A stretch of DNA of 6,815 nucleotides from an uncultured Agathobacter sp. (GCA_910587655.1 CAJUND010000034.1:1-6815); one strand, 5' to 3'; counted from the first letter of the stretch, positions 1 through 6,123 are shown. Notes: generated from the letters alone by a model not told the origin. Translations and numbers: made by a program.

Positions 1-150
1 ATTTCCATTTCCGCCATTGATGTAGTCATCCCCGGCGCCGCCAGAAATCACGTCATCGCCGTCTGCAGAAAGAAGCTGGTCGTTTCCGCCGTCGCCAAAT
101 ATATATTCTTTTTCATCCGTGCCGATAAGCCGGTCATCGCCCTTTCCGCC
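1..150 (-). repeat. RTX nonapeptide array 3 of the large gene (cut by window edge)
   Basis: Residues about 1082-1131 contain GGKGDDRLIG, GDGGND, ADGDDVIS, GGAGDDYI and GGNGN. The array is still running in frame at position 1, so at least one more cap and probably more repeats lie beyond the window. Confidence 0.9.
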
Positions 151-3100
151 TGCCAGGATTTCCTTTCCGTCATTTTCAAAATAATCCCCGTTTTCGGTGC
201 CGGAATAAAAGCTGCTGTTTTCACCCAAAAGATAACTTCCGAGCAGTACCTTGTCCTCTTCTGTCTGGATAAAATACTGTTTTGGGTTGTCCGTGTACCC
301 CTGGATAATTAGACGGTCATTTGTTTCTTTTATGGAAATGACCGCATTGTTCCCGGCAGTACTGATTTCCAGGTCCTGGACAGCGGCCCCTTCCGCAGGC
401 CGGATTACGGATTCACCTTCGGAATCGCTGATAATGTCCGTGCCGTAATCCCTTCCCCAGACATAAATATCGTCTCCTTCGCCGCCATAGAGGAAATCAT
501 CCCCCGCGCCGCCGTCCAGAATGTCATCCCCGGCACCGCCGAAAATGACGTCTTTTCCGCCGCCTGCAGAAATACTGTCGTTGCCGCCGTTTCCATAAAT
601 CACATCATTACCGTCTTTTCCATGCAGTGTGTCATTTCCGTCAAATCCATAAACAGCAGAATTATCCAGCACTGCCCTTAAGGTATTATTCCCTTCATTC
701 CCACAGATACAGCGGAACGGGCTGTCAGGAGCGGCAGCGTGTACCTTTACTTTTGTAAATTCAAGCATGTAGTCCTGGTACTTTTCCCCCTTACAGAAAT
801 CCTGAATCACAAGGGAATCATTTGTTCCCTTAATACGGATGGCTGCATCGTATTCCCCCGTACCGTTTACCAGCAGGTCCTCTGGTTTTAAGCCCTGGAA
901 GCGGATGGTGTTCTGCCCGCTGCTGTCAAAAACTGTATCATGTCCGAATCCTTTTGCAAAAATATAGGTATCATTTCCTTCCCCGCCGGAAAGCCGGTCA
1001 TTTCCGCCTCCCCCGCTTAAGGTGTCGTCTCCCCCTTTGCCGGATATGAACTCATTCGCATGAGTCCCCTGGTAATTATCATTACCGTCCGTTCCCACAT
1101 AAGTGGTTCCTGAACCGGAAAGGTTTACAATGTCCCGGCAGTGTTCTGACAGTTCTGAAAATTCCCCGCTGAATTCCCTGTAGTATTTGGTATTATGGAT
1201 ACTGTCATAAGCACGCAGGTACATTCCAAGGTCATAAAGCAGGGCATCTGCATTTTCGCCGTTTTCCAGTTTTGACCGGATCAGGTCAGACAATACCAGA
1301 CTGTTTAGTTTTGTATCCCCGTTTTCGTCCTGGTATTCAAATGTAAACTTTAAATAAGTCCCAAATTTGGCGTAAAGATTCAGGATATTGTAATAATCAT
1401 CCTCCATGCGGCCGTATATCTCTTTTAAAATCCGGGCGGCATTAACATTCGGATTCGTACCGCCGACACCTTCAAATTTCCGGCCCATAAACTTTTCAAT
1501 TACCTTTAAATCCCTCGCGTCAATGTTCCCGCCGCGGCTGTTTGGTTTTAAATCCGATGCGCCGGTCAGGTAATATAAAATCTCCTTTGTACAGAAGCGT
1601 TTGTATGCAATGTCATCCGATTCTGCAAATTCACAGCACAGGGAATACAGTGTTCCGCTTTCATCCCGTTCGAGCGCAGTTGCAAGGTCCGGTACATTTC
1701 CTGCCGTCACGGTATCCCCGTGTGTTGTATCCGAGGAATTAACCGGAAACCAGAATTCACTGATTTTCGTAACCTTTTTATTTCCTGCCTTTTGGATAAT
1801 TACTTCTGCACTCTCTGCAATTCGGGTTCCTGTCTCTTCGTCAACCACGTTGCTTTCCTCATGTTCCAGACTGATGGACACGATTCCCAGTTCATCCAGC
1901 GTATGCAGTTCCGCTGCCCCTGATTTTCCGTTATGGTCCGTATCCGTCCATACCAGAAGGCTGGCAAAGGCGGAATCTTTCGAATCTATTACCCCGTCCT
2001 GGTTTTCGTCCAGTTCCCCCAGTGCCTCAAAACCGGATGCAGAAACATTCCCGTCCTGCAGGACCACCTGGTCGCCAAACAGTTCCCCTCCGTTATCAAT
2101 TTTTCCGTTTCCATTCCGGTCCAGCGCAAGAAAGCCGTCCTCCGTGTCAATCCACGCGGTCCTTTCCGCAAATCCGTTGTTATCCAGGTCAAAATATACC
2201 CCGTTTTTTACGTTGTGCAGCTTAATGCCCTTTTCCCCCAGGTCGATAATCAGCGGATCGCGCGGAGGCTGTGCTTCCCCTGCTTCCTCATAATCATCAT
2301 TTTCTTCCTGGATCAGCCGGATGATGTCGTCCACTGCCTCTTCATCATTATCTGTAAGCGCCTGTAAAATCTGCTCCATCGCCCCGTCCGGGCCAAACAT
2401 CTCCATCATCAGCATAAAGTCATCAACTGCTGCATTTACTTCTGCCGCTTCTACGGTTTCCGGGCTGGCGATATATAAAGTCAGTGTGGTAAGGATTCCT
2501 GAACCCGTCGCCACTATTGCAGCCGACAGGGAATTCGCACCGCCTTTTTTTATAATTTCTTTATGGACAGCCACTAATCCCGTTACGATTCCTGCAATGA
2601 TTCCTGCCTGTACCGGGGTTATCACTGCGGTTACAGGCTGTGGATTTCCTATTACATCCACGACTGCATCATCCTTTTCCGGAAGGGAAACCGGAGCGCG
2701 TGCGGTTTCCTCCTGCTTTTGTTTCTCGCGCTTTTTGGAGGTGCGTTCAAACTCGTAGATAATTAATCCGTTGTTTTCTACAGTATATGTGATTAAATAG
2801 GTGACGTCCTCATAGTATTCTCCTCGGTCATATGTATCTGAATATGTAGTTTCCCCGCCGTTAATCTGGTTTCCGCCAGTATCAAAGTTTTTATCAGAAT
2901 CCACATATCCCTGCAGCTGGGCTTCCGCCTTGGCTTTCTTGTCTGCATTTTCCTTGTAGGAAACCGGTTTTACCTCCCACAAATATGTAGTTTTACCTGC
3001 TTTCATTCCAATATCTGCCCGCCCCGGTTTTCCCGTTGGTTTTCCGTCTTTCCACTTGTTTTTTATTGGAATTTCTTTTTGTTCAACACCTATATTGTTA

Positions 3101-3393
3101 TTCCTGATATCTTTCTGCACCTGAATATGGAAAAAATTCCATGCCAGATAATCTTCTTTTCTTGCTACATCCCATTTTTGCTTTAATTTTGGCGAAGATT
3201 TTGCATCTTCCTTTGCTTCTGCAATCGCTTCCGCCTGGCTTTCCGCAGCTGCAGCTATATCTGACAGAAACTCCACTGCCTTCACGCTGCTGCCTGTTTC
3301 TGCCTGCACCTGTGACACTGGTATCGACGTCACACTTAATGCGATTACAAGTATCATGGCAATCCACTGTTTCCATCTCTGTTTCATCCTCAT
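1..3393 (-). CDS. Secreted RTX-type calcium-binding protein with N-terminal nuclease-like domain (3' end outside window)
   Basis: The frame is open for 1131 codons from ATG at 3393 to the window edge, so the C-terminus is missing. The start has GGGAGG seven bases upstream. Domains seen: a Sec signal peptide (basic start, hydrophobic core about residues 11-22, probable cleavage after VQA at 31); an Ala/Glu-rich stretch (40-65); a region at about 85-200 with D127, E140-V-K142-P and QLQGYV, the pattern of PD-(D/E)XK nuclease toxins; hydrophobic segments at about 258-276 and 289-309; an Asp379-Pro380 followed by a calcium-loop module (380-507, loops near D402, D425, D462, D484) resembling the FrpC self-processing module; a helical region (about 560-745) with SRGGNIDAR at 619-627, common in RTX proteins; then three RTX arrays separated by hemolysin-related domains. 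A secreted effector is inferred. The nuclease assignment is moderate; the RTX assignment is strong. It is probably the last gene in view of the riboswitch-controlled operon. Confidence 0.9.
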   Translation of the reverse strand, partial: MRMKQRWKQWIAMILVIALSVTSIPVSQVQAETGSSVKAVEFLSDIAAAAESQAEAIAEAKEDAKSSPKLKQKWDVARKEDYLAWNFFHIQVQKDIRNNNIGVEQKEIPIKNKWKDGKPTGKPGRADIGMKAGKTTYLWEVKPVSYKENADKKAKAEAQLQGYVDSDKNFDTGGNQINGGETTYSDTYDRGEYYEDVTYLITYTVENNGLIIYEFERTSKKREKQKQEETARAPVSLPEKDDAVVDVIGNPQPVTAVITPVQAGIIAGIVTGLVAVHKEIIKKGGANSLSAAIVATGSGILTTLTLYIASPETVEAAEVNAAVDDFMLMMEMFGPDGAMEQILQALTDNDEEAVDDIIRLIQEENDDYEEAGEAQPPRDPLIIDLGEKGIKLHNVKNGVYFDLDNNGFAERTAWIDTEDGFLALDRNGNGKIDNGGELFGDQVVLQDGNVSASGFEALGELDENQDGVIDSKDSAFASLLVWTDTDHNGKSGAAELHTLDELGIVSISLEHEESNVVDEETGTRIAESAEVIIQKAGNKKVTKISEFWFPVNSSDTTHGDTVTAGNVPDLATALERDESGTLYSLCCEFAESDDIAYKRFCTKEILYYLTGASDLKPNSRGGNIDARDLKVIEKFMGRKFEGVGGTNPNVNAARILKEIYGRMEDDYYNILNLYAKFGTYLKFTFEYQDENGDTKLNSLVLSDLIRSKLENGENADALLYDLGMYLRAYDSIHNTKYYREFSGEFSELSEHCRDIVNLSGSGTTYVGTDGNDNYQGTHANEFISGKGGDDTLSGGGGNDRLSGGEGNDTYIFAKGFGHDTVFDSSGQNTIRFQGLKPEDLLVNGTGEYDAAIRIKGTNDSLVIQDFCKGEKYQDYMLEFTKVKVHAAAPDSPFRCICGNEGNNTLRAVLDNSAVYGFDGNDTLHGKDGNDVIYGNGGNDSISAGGGKDVIFGGAGDDILDGGAGDDFLYGGEGDDIYVWGRDYGTDIISDSEGESVIRPAEGAAVQDLEISTAGNNAVISIKETNDRLIIQGYTDNPKQYFIQTEEDKVLLGSYLLGENSSFYSGTENGDYFENDGKEILAGGKGDDRLIGTDEKEYIFGDGGNDQLLSADGDDVISGGAGDDYINGGNGN
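466..648 (-). repeat. RTX nonapeptide array 2 of the large gene
   Basis: Residues about 916-976 hold the longest run of glycine/aspartate repeats in view: GFDGND, GKDGND, GNGGND, GGGKD, GGAGDD, GGAGDD, GGEGDDIY. The array is capped by VWGRDYGTDII and followed by a second hemolysin-related domain (to about residue 1040, ending near LIIQGY). The two units of array plus spacer are organised alike, suggesting internal duplication of a long module. Confidence 0.92.
968..1092 (-). repeat. RTX nonapeptide array 1 of the large gene
   Basis: Residues about 768-809 hold calcium-binding repeats of the form GGxGxDxLx, for example GTDGND, GGGGNDRLS and GGEGNDTYIF. The array ends in the usual capping segment (FAKGFGHDTV) and is followed by a hemolysin-type calcium-binding related domain (about residues 820-865, ending near LVIQDF). 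RTX repeats of this type fold as a parallel beta-roll when calcium is bound outside the cell. Confidence 0.9.
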
Positions 3394-4164
3394 GTTTTTT
3401 CCTCCCTGTTCTCTTTCATCACTTTAAAACTTCAGTCCATAACCCCGTAAAATTTCCTGATTCGCTGCCTTTCGTCTTTCAATTTCCTCCAGCACCATCC
3501 GGTGGTAGCTTTCATCCTCCGTGTACTTTCGAAATATTGTCACTTGTTTCTGCATAACTTTAGTTCGACTCTCTTTGTATCTGGCTTCTACACTCTCCAC
3601 TTCTTTTCTCCAGCCCTCCTCAAATTCCTCCAGAGTATACAGCTTGTAATTCAGCATCCCCTCCTTTTCATCATTTTCCTCATATTTATCACCATCAAGA
3701 TCATATACATAAGCTGCTGTCGGTCCCAGCACTTCCATACAGTCCTTAAGGGTTTTCACCTGGTCCAGTTTTGGCAGTATTTCCTGCTTTACCACCTCCA
3801 ATGACCACTCCAGTTCCTCCATCATGCTCACATCATTTCCGCCAACCTGGTAGGAAACCCCCGGTTCCATTACATACTCATTCCGGTATTCGAAATACGG
3901 GCCGTTTCTGGGGTCTCCCATGCCGTCCATCCAGTTGGCATCCCGCGGGTTTTCCTCCAGGTCTATCTTTTTGCGGTAAACCGTTGCCACACCATATGTT
4001 ACAATAAAGCTTTTGTACGGCCTGCATGCCCAGCTGTTTGCATATGCAATTACATGGGCAATTTCATCCCCTTCCATCCGCACAAAATACGGTCTTTTTC
4101 CCTTGATTTTCTGAAACCCGTAAGGCGCCAGTTTCTCTGCATACAGCCGCTTGAACGCCGCGTC
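2980..4164 (-). repeat. Duplicated block, copy 1: paralog module + 30-bp gap + toxin head
   Basis: From residue 198 of paralog A through its stop, the 30-bp gap and RTX codons 1-138, this block matches 4866-5916. It is the intact copy, continuous with the full RTX gene. Boundaries are approximate, judged by eye at the protein and DNA level. Confidence 0.8.
3401..3406 (-). promoter_or_regulatory. Ribosome binding site of the RTX gene
   Basis: GGGAGG lies seven bases before the ATG at 3393, inside the 30-bp gap after paralog A. The same 30-base gap, with 24 identical bases and an identical GGGAGG, occurs before the decayed toxin head at 5142. This supports the start and shows that the two junctions share ancestry. 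Confidence 0.85.
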
Positions 4165-4755
4165 AAAGGACGGCGTCCGTTTCCCCTTTCTAAAATAAAG
4201 GGCAGTGCAGAATCCGTTTCCGTCCGCCCCGGCGCTGCCCACGTCCATCCCAAAAAGCGGTCCCAGCTCCCTCAGCCCGTCCTCCGCATAGGTACGGGAG
4301 CCTGCAAGCGTTTCCTGGAACCGCTCCCAGGTACAGCCTTTTTTCAGCAGGGGTTCCCAGTATTTTTTCATTCCCCTGGGCGCATCTTCATCCCCCAGGT
4401 ATCCCGAAACGTCCCCCAGCGCCACCATGTCCGTCTCCTCCCTGCTTCTGGCATAAAGCGCAAGCGTCGCAAAATCGCTGTCCACCAGTTCCATGCCAAT
4501 GCAGCTTGTCTGCAGGCTTTCCGAAAACCAGCCCGCATCCTCCATCAGGGCGTCCCGGTCGCTTTCGTAGACATCCCTTTCCAGAGTCACCCACTCGCTG
4601 TTTTCCGAAAAAACAAGCACATAGCCGCTTCCGTTTTTTTCCGTTGCGCGCTTGTACCCGCGCTTCTCCATGCTCTTACAGAATTTTTCCTTAAACTCTT
4701 CATTTGTCATCTGCTTCCCGTTGCGGATAAAAACCGCAGTGCTAAAATAGCCCAA
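3424..4755 (-). CDS. Paralog A: two-module cytoplasmic protein, candidate immunity protein
   Basis: This 443-residue protein has no signal peptide or membrane segment and starts with TTG at 4755, supported by AAGGAGG seven bases upstream. I do not recognise a named family with certainty. The C-terminal half (about 198-443) is closely related to paralogs B and C: a FDAAFKRLYAEKLAPYGFQK opening reminiscent of DUF4304, a YGVATVYR strand, GGNDV followed by MMEELE, a DQVKTLKDC helix, a GMLNYKLYTLEEF segment and a highly charged helical tail ending in ILRGYGLKF. The N-terminal half (1-180) is absent from B, but its opening (GYFSTAVFIRNGK, then FKEKF and RGY) resembles residues 181-213 (GFCTALYFRKGK, then AAFKRL and YGF), so the protein looks like two tandem related modules. 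It ends 30 bp before the RTX gene. A role as immunity protein or other partner of the RTX product is inferred from position and duplication only. Confidence 0.88.
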   Translation of the reverse strand: MGYFSTAVFIRNGKQMTNEEFKEKFCKSMEKRGYKRATEKNGSGYVLVFSENSEWVTLERDVYESDRDALMEDAGWFSESLQTSCIGMELVDSDFATLALYARSREETDMVALGDVSGYLGDEDAPRGMKKYWEPLLKKGCTWERFQETLAGSRTYAEDGLRELGPLFGMDVGSAGADGNGFCTALYFRKGKRTPSFDAAFKRLYAEKLAPYGFQKIKGKRPYFVRMEGDEIAHVIAYANSWACRPYKSFIVTYGVATVYRKKIDLEENPRDANWMDGMGDPRNGPYFEYRNEYVMEPGVSYQVGGNDVSMMEELEWSLEVVKQEILPKLDQVKTLKDCMEVLGPTAAYVYDLDGDKYEENDEKEGMLNYKLYTLEEFEEGWRKEVESVEARYKESRTKVMQKQVTIFRKYTEDESYHRMVLEEIERRKAANQEILRGYGLKF

Positions 4756-4865
4756 TCGTAAACCTCCTTCATTTTATTCCATGTTTTAAGTTTTTCTTTC
4801 CAGACTTCGTCCCCAAGATCATCTTTTGATTTCCTGAAAGATTATCCCATTTACTCCGTTACCGC
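4756..4865 (-). other. Short intergenic stretch between the toxin-head remnant and paralog A
   Basis: About 110 bases in which similarity to the RTX gene has ended and paralog A has not begun. Apart from the RBS of paralog A, I see no hairpin with a U-run and no convincing promoter; a GATAAT is present but has no good -35 at normal spacing. Paralog A is therefore most simply read from the upstream transcript. Confidence 0.5.
4763..4769 (-). promoter_or_regulatory. Ribosome binding site deciding the TTG start of paralog A
   Basis: AAGGAGG is followed by seven bases and then TTG at 4755. The first ATG in the frame is codon 16 (Met before TNEEF) and has no comparable site. Starting at TTG also keeps the GYFSTAVF opening that matches the second module of the same protein. 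Confidence 0.85.
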
Positions 4866-5142
4866 ATATATGTAATTTCACCTACTTTCATGCCAGACCA
4901 TCCACATCGTATGCAACATACCATTGTTGTTTTAATACTGGCGAAGATTTTGCATCTTCCCTTGCTTCCGCTGACGCTTCCACCCGACTTTCCGCAGCTG
5001 CAGCTATATCTGACAGAAACTCCACTGCCTTCACGTTGCTGCCTGTTTCCGCCTGCACCTGTGACACCGGTACCGATGTCACGCTTAATGCGATTACCAG
5101 TATCATGGCAATCCACTGTTTCCATCTCTGTTTTATCTTCAT
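4866..5142 (-). pseudogene. Decayed duplicate of the RTX gene's 5' end (signal peptide plus 84 codons)
   Basis: An ATG at 5142 with a good RBS opens an 84-codon frame that matches codons 1-84 of the large RTX gene with no net gap. It includes the signal peptide (cleavage expected after VQA) and the Ala/Glu-rich stretch. It then stops at TGA (4888-4890). Beyond the stop the DNA still matches the RTX gene, but in another frame: GMKVGEITY aligns with RTX residues 129-137 (GMKAGKTTY). The two joined points share TGG(C/A)ATG in the RTX gene, so a 136-base deletion between these short repeats explains the frameshift. The nuclease-like region, calcium modules and RTX arrays are all lost. A small secreted peptide of about 53 residues could still be made. 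A gene remnant is the likelier reading, although the intact RBS and clean 84-codon frame leave room for function. Confidence 0.85.
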
Positions 5143-5149
5143 GGTTTTT

Positions 5150-5155
5150 CCTCCC
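5150..5155 (-). promoter_or_regulatory. Retained ribosome binding site of the toxin-head remnant
   Basis: GGGAGG is seven bases before ATG 5142, in a 30-base spacer after paralog B that matches the spacer between paralog A and the intact RTX gene at 24 of 30 positions. Translation of the remnant is therefore possible. Confidence 0.75.
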
Positions 5156-5172
5156 TATACTCCATCATTACT

Positions 5173-5922
5173 TTAAACTTTCAGACCGTAGCCCCGTAAA
5201 ATTTCCTGGTTTGCTGCCTTGCGTCTCTCCATTTCCTCCAGTACTTTCTGGTGGTATCTCTCATCCTCTGTAAACTTTCGGAATATGGCAACCTGCTCAT
5301 TCATTATTTGAGTACGTCTCTCTTTGTACCTGGCTTCTACACTATCCACAGTTTTTTTCTTTCGTGCTGTAAATTCCTCCAACGTATACAATTTGTAATT
5401 CAGCATCCCCTCCTTTTCATCGCATTCATACTCAAAACCAAGGTCATAAACGTAAGCTGCATCCGATCCCAGTATTTCCATGCAGTCATCCAGAGTTTTC
5501 ACCTGATCCATCCGCGGCAAGGCATTTTGTATTACGGCCTCTGCGGACCGCGCCAGCTCCTCCATCATGTCCACGTCATTTCCTCCAACACTGTAATGAA
5601 TTCCCGGTTTCAGCGGGCTGTCATCCCGGTACTGGAATGTCACGTGTCCTGACGCATCCCAGACGTAATTCTTCATCCAATTCTCATACCGCGGGTTTGT
5701 CTCCAGATTAATCTTTGGGCGGTAAACCGTTGCCACTCCCCATACTACATTGAAATCCTTATATGGTCTGACAGATGTACCGGCATCCGCATACGAAACC
5801 GCTTGAAGTATTTCATCCCCCACCATCCGCACCAGATATGGCCTCCTTCCCTTGATTTTCTGGAACCCGTAGGGCGCCAGTTTTTCTGCATACACATGCT
5901 TAAATGCTGTGTTAAACGTCAT
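5173..5922 (-). CDS. Paralog B: single-module cytoplasmic protein, candidate immunity protein
   Basis: A 249-residue protein starting MTFNTAFK at 5922, where AAGGAG lies seven bases upstream. It lacks a signal peptide and membrane segments. Nearly its whole length matches the C-terminal half of paralog A and the visible part of paralog C: AEKLAPYGFQKIKGRRPY near the start, WGVATVYRPKI in the middle, GGNDVDMMEEL, DQVKTLDDC, GMLNYKLYTLEEF and a charged helical tail ending ILRGYGLKV. The opening recalls DUF4304 proteins but I cannot confirm that family. It is the first gene after the c-di-GMP riboswitch and terminator, and is followed 30 bp later by the toxin-head remnant, just as paralog A is followed by the intact toxin-like gene. 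An immunity role is inferred from this repeated pairing. Confidence 0.9.
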   Translation of the reverse strand: MTFNTAFKHVYAEKLAPYGFQKIKGRRPYLVRMVGDEILQAVSYADAGTSVRPYKDFNVVWGVATVYRPKINLETNPRYENWMKNYVWDASGHVTFQYRDDSPLKPGIHYSVGGNDVDMMEELARSAEAVIQNALPRMDQVKTLDDCMEILGSDAAYVYDLGFEYECDEKEGMLNYKLYTLEEFTARKKKTVDSVEARYKERRTQIMNEQVAIFRKFTEDERYHQKVLEEMERRKAANQEILRGYGLKV

Positions 5923-5929
5923 TTTCTTT

Positions 5930-5935
5930 CTCCTT
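5930..5935 (-). promoter_or_regulatory. Ribosome binding site deciding the start of paralog B
   Basis: AAGGAG stands seven bases before ATG 5922. A longer in-frame start at 5979 would lie inside the terminator hairpin, has no RBS, and would add residues not needed for the match to paralog A. The 5922 start is preferred. Confidence 0.85.
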
Positions 5936-5955
5936 TCGCGTTTTGGCGTGTCCGC

Positions 5956-5986
5956 AAAAAAGCCGCAATGAATACCCATTGCGGCT
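5956..5986 (-). terminator. Intrinsic terminator, expression platform of the riboswitch
   Basis: On the minus strand a perfect 10-bp inverted repeat (AGCCGCAATG / CATTGCGGCT, six-base loop) runs straight into a T-run, the classic Rho-independent form. It lies about 11 bases after the aptamer and 33 bases before paralog B, too close for another promoter in between, so the transcript from the riboswitch must pass it to reach paralog B. It could also stop transcripts arriving from paralog C. Confidence 0.93.
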
Positions 5987-5997
5987 GAACCGTCTTA

Positions 5998-6075
5998 AAA
6001 TATAACCCGGTTACTGTTACATTCCGTAGACTTCAGGCTTTGCGTCCTTATGTTTCCATAAGTTTGCCATTTTGT
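5998..6075 (-). ncRNA. Cyclic di-GMP-I (GEMM-I) riboswitch aptamer
   Basis: Read on the minus strand, the hallmarks of the class appear in order. GGCAAAC (6068-6062) is followed by a perfect 6-bp hairpin closed by a GAAA tetraloop (CTTATG GAAA CATAAG, 6062-6047), then GGACGCAAAGCC (to 6037), a GTCTACGG-containing arm, and AGTAACCGGGTT near the 3' end. AAAAT before GGCAAAC can pair with ATTTT after the core as the closing stem. These match the conserved joints and the tetraloop with its receptor known from the Vibrio Vc2 and clostridial members. The aptamer sits directly before an intrinsic terminator and controls paralog B and, by co-transcription, probably paralog A and the RTX gene. Whether c-di-GMP turns expression on or off cannot be decided from sequence alone; many clostridial class I switches with terminators are off-switches. 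Confidence 0.93.
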
Positions 6076-6088
6076 TCTATTTATATTA

Positions 6089-6117
6089 AATATAGCATGA
6101 AACATTAATACTTACAA
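6089..6117 (-). promoter_or_regulatory. Probable sigma-A promoter driving the riboswitch transcript
   Basis: TTGTAA (6117-6112) and TATATT (6094-6089) are separated by exactly 17 bases, in an AT-rich stretch directly after the end of paralog C. Initiation would be expected near 6082, a few bases before the closing stem of the aptamer, which fits a riboswitch leader. Confidence 0.7.
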
Positions 6118-6123
6118 TACTTT

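Larger units (their letters stand above)
4866..5916 (-). repeat. Duplicated block, copy 2: paralog B + 30-bp gap + toxin-head remnant
   Basis: This is the second copy of the block at 2980-4164, in direct orientation. It is shorter by the 136-base deletion in the toxin head and by small differences in the paralog. Its left end at about 4866 is where similarity to the RTX gene fades, close to the codon for the putative catalytic Glu140. Paralog C (6124 onward) is a third copy of the paralog part only. Confidence 0.8.

Noticed and set aside
1..1105. Regular short DNA repeats that might suggest a CRISPR or satellite array
   Set aside because: The periodicity comes from codons of glycine/aspartate nonapeptides in an open reading frame; repeats are degenerate and there are no unique spacers.
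1601..2293. A 230-codon open frame on the plus strand
   Set aside because: It is antisense to the RTX gene, Ser/Pro-rich, has no convincing RBS and no recognisable domain; the minus strand reads a clear multidomain protein throughout.
3098..3376. A 92-codon minus-strand frame over the toxin head
   Set aside because: It is an out-of-frame reading of the RTX gene's start. The same shadow appears over the remnant (4859-5125), and only there does its last part show the original RTX frame after the deletion.
4054..4761. A 235-codon open frame on the plus strand
   Set aside because: It is the antisense shadow of paralog A, which has a good RBS and two paralogs in the window.
4820..4865. GATAAT as a promoter for paralog A
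   Set aside because: No acceptable -35 element lies at 16-18 bases upstream, so a separate promoter is not supported.
5923..5979. Upstream ATG at 5979 as the start of paralog B
   Set aside because: This start lies inside the terminator stem-loop, has no RBS, and the 19 extra residues are not found in the paralogs; ATG 5922 has AAGGAG at ideal spacing.
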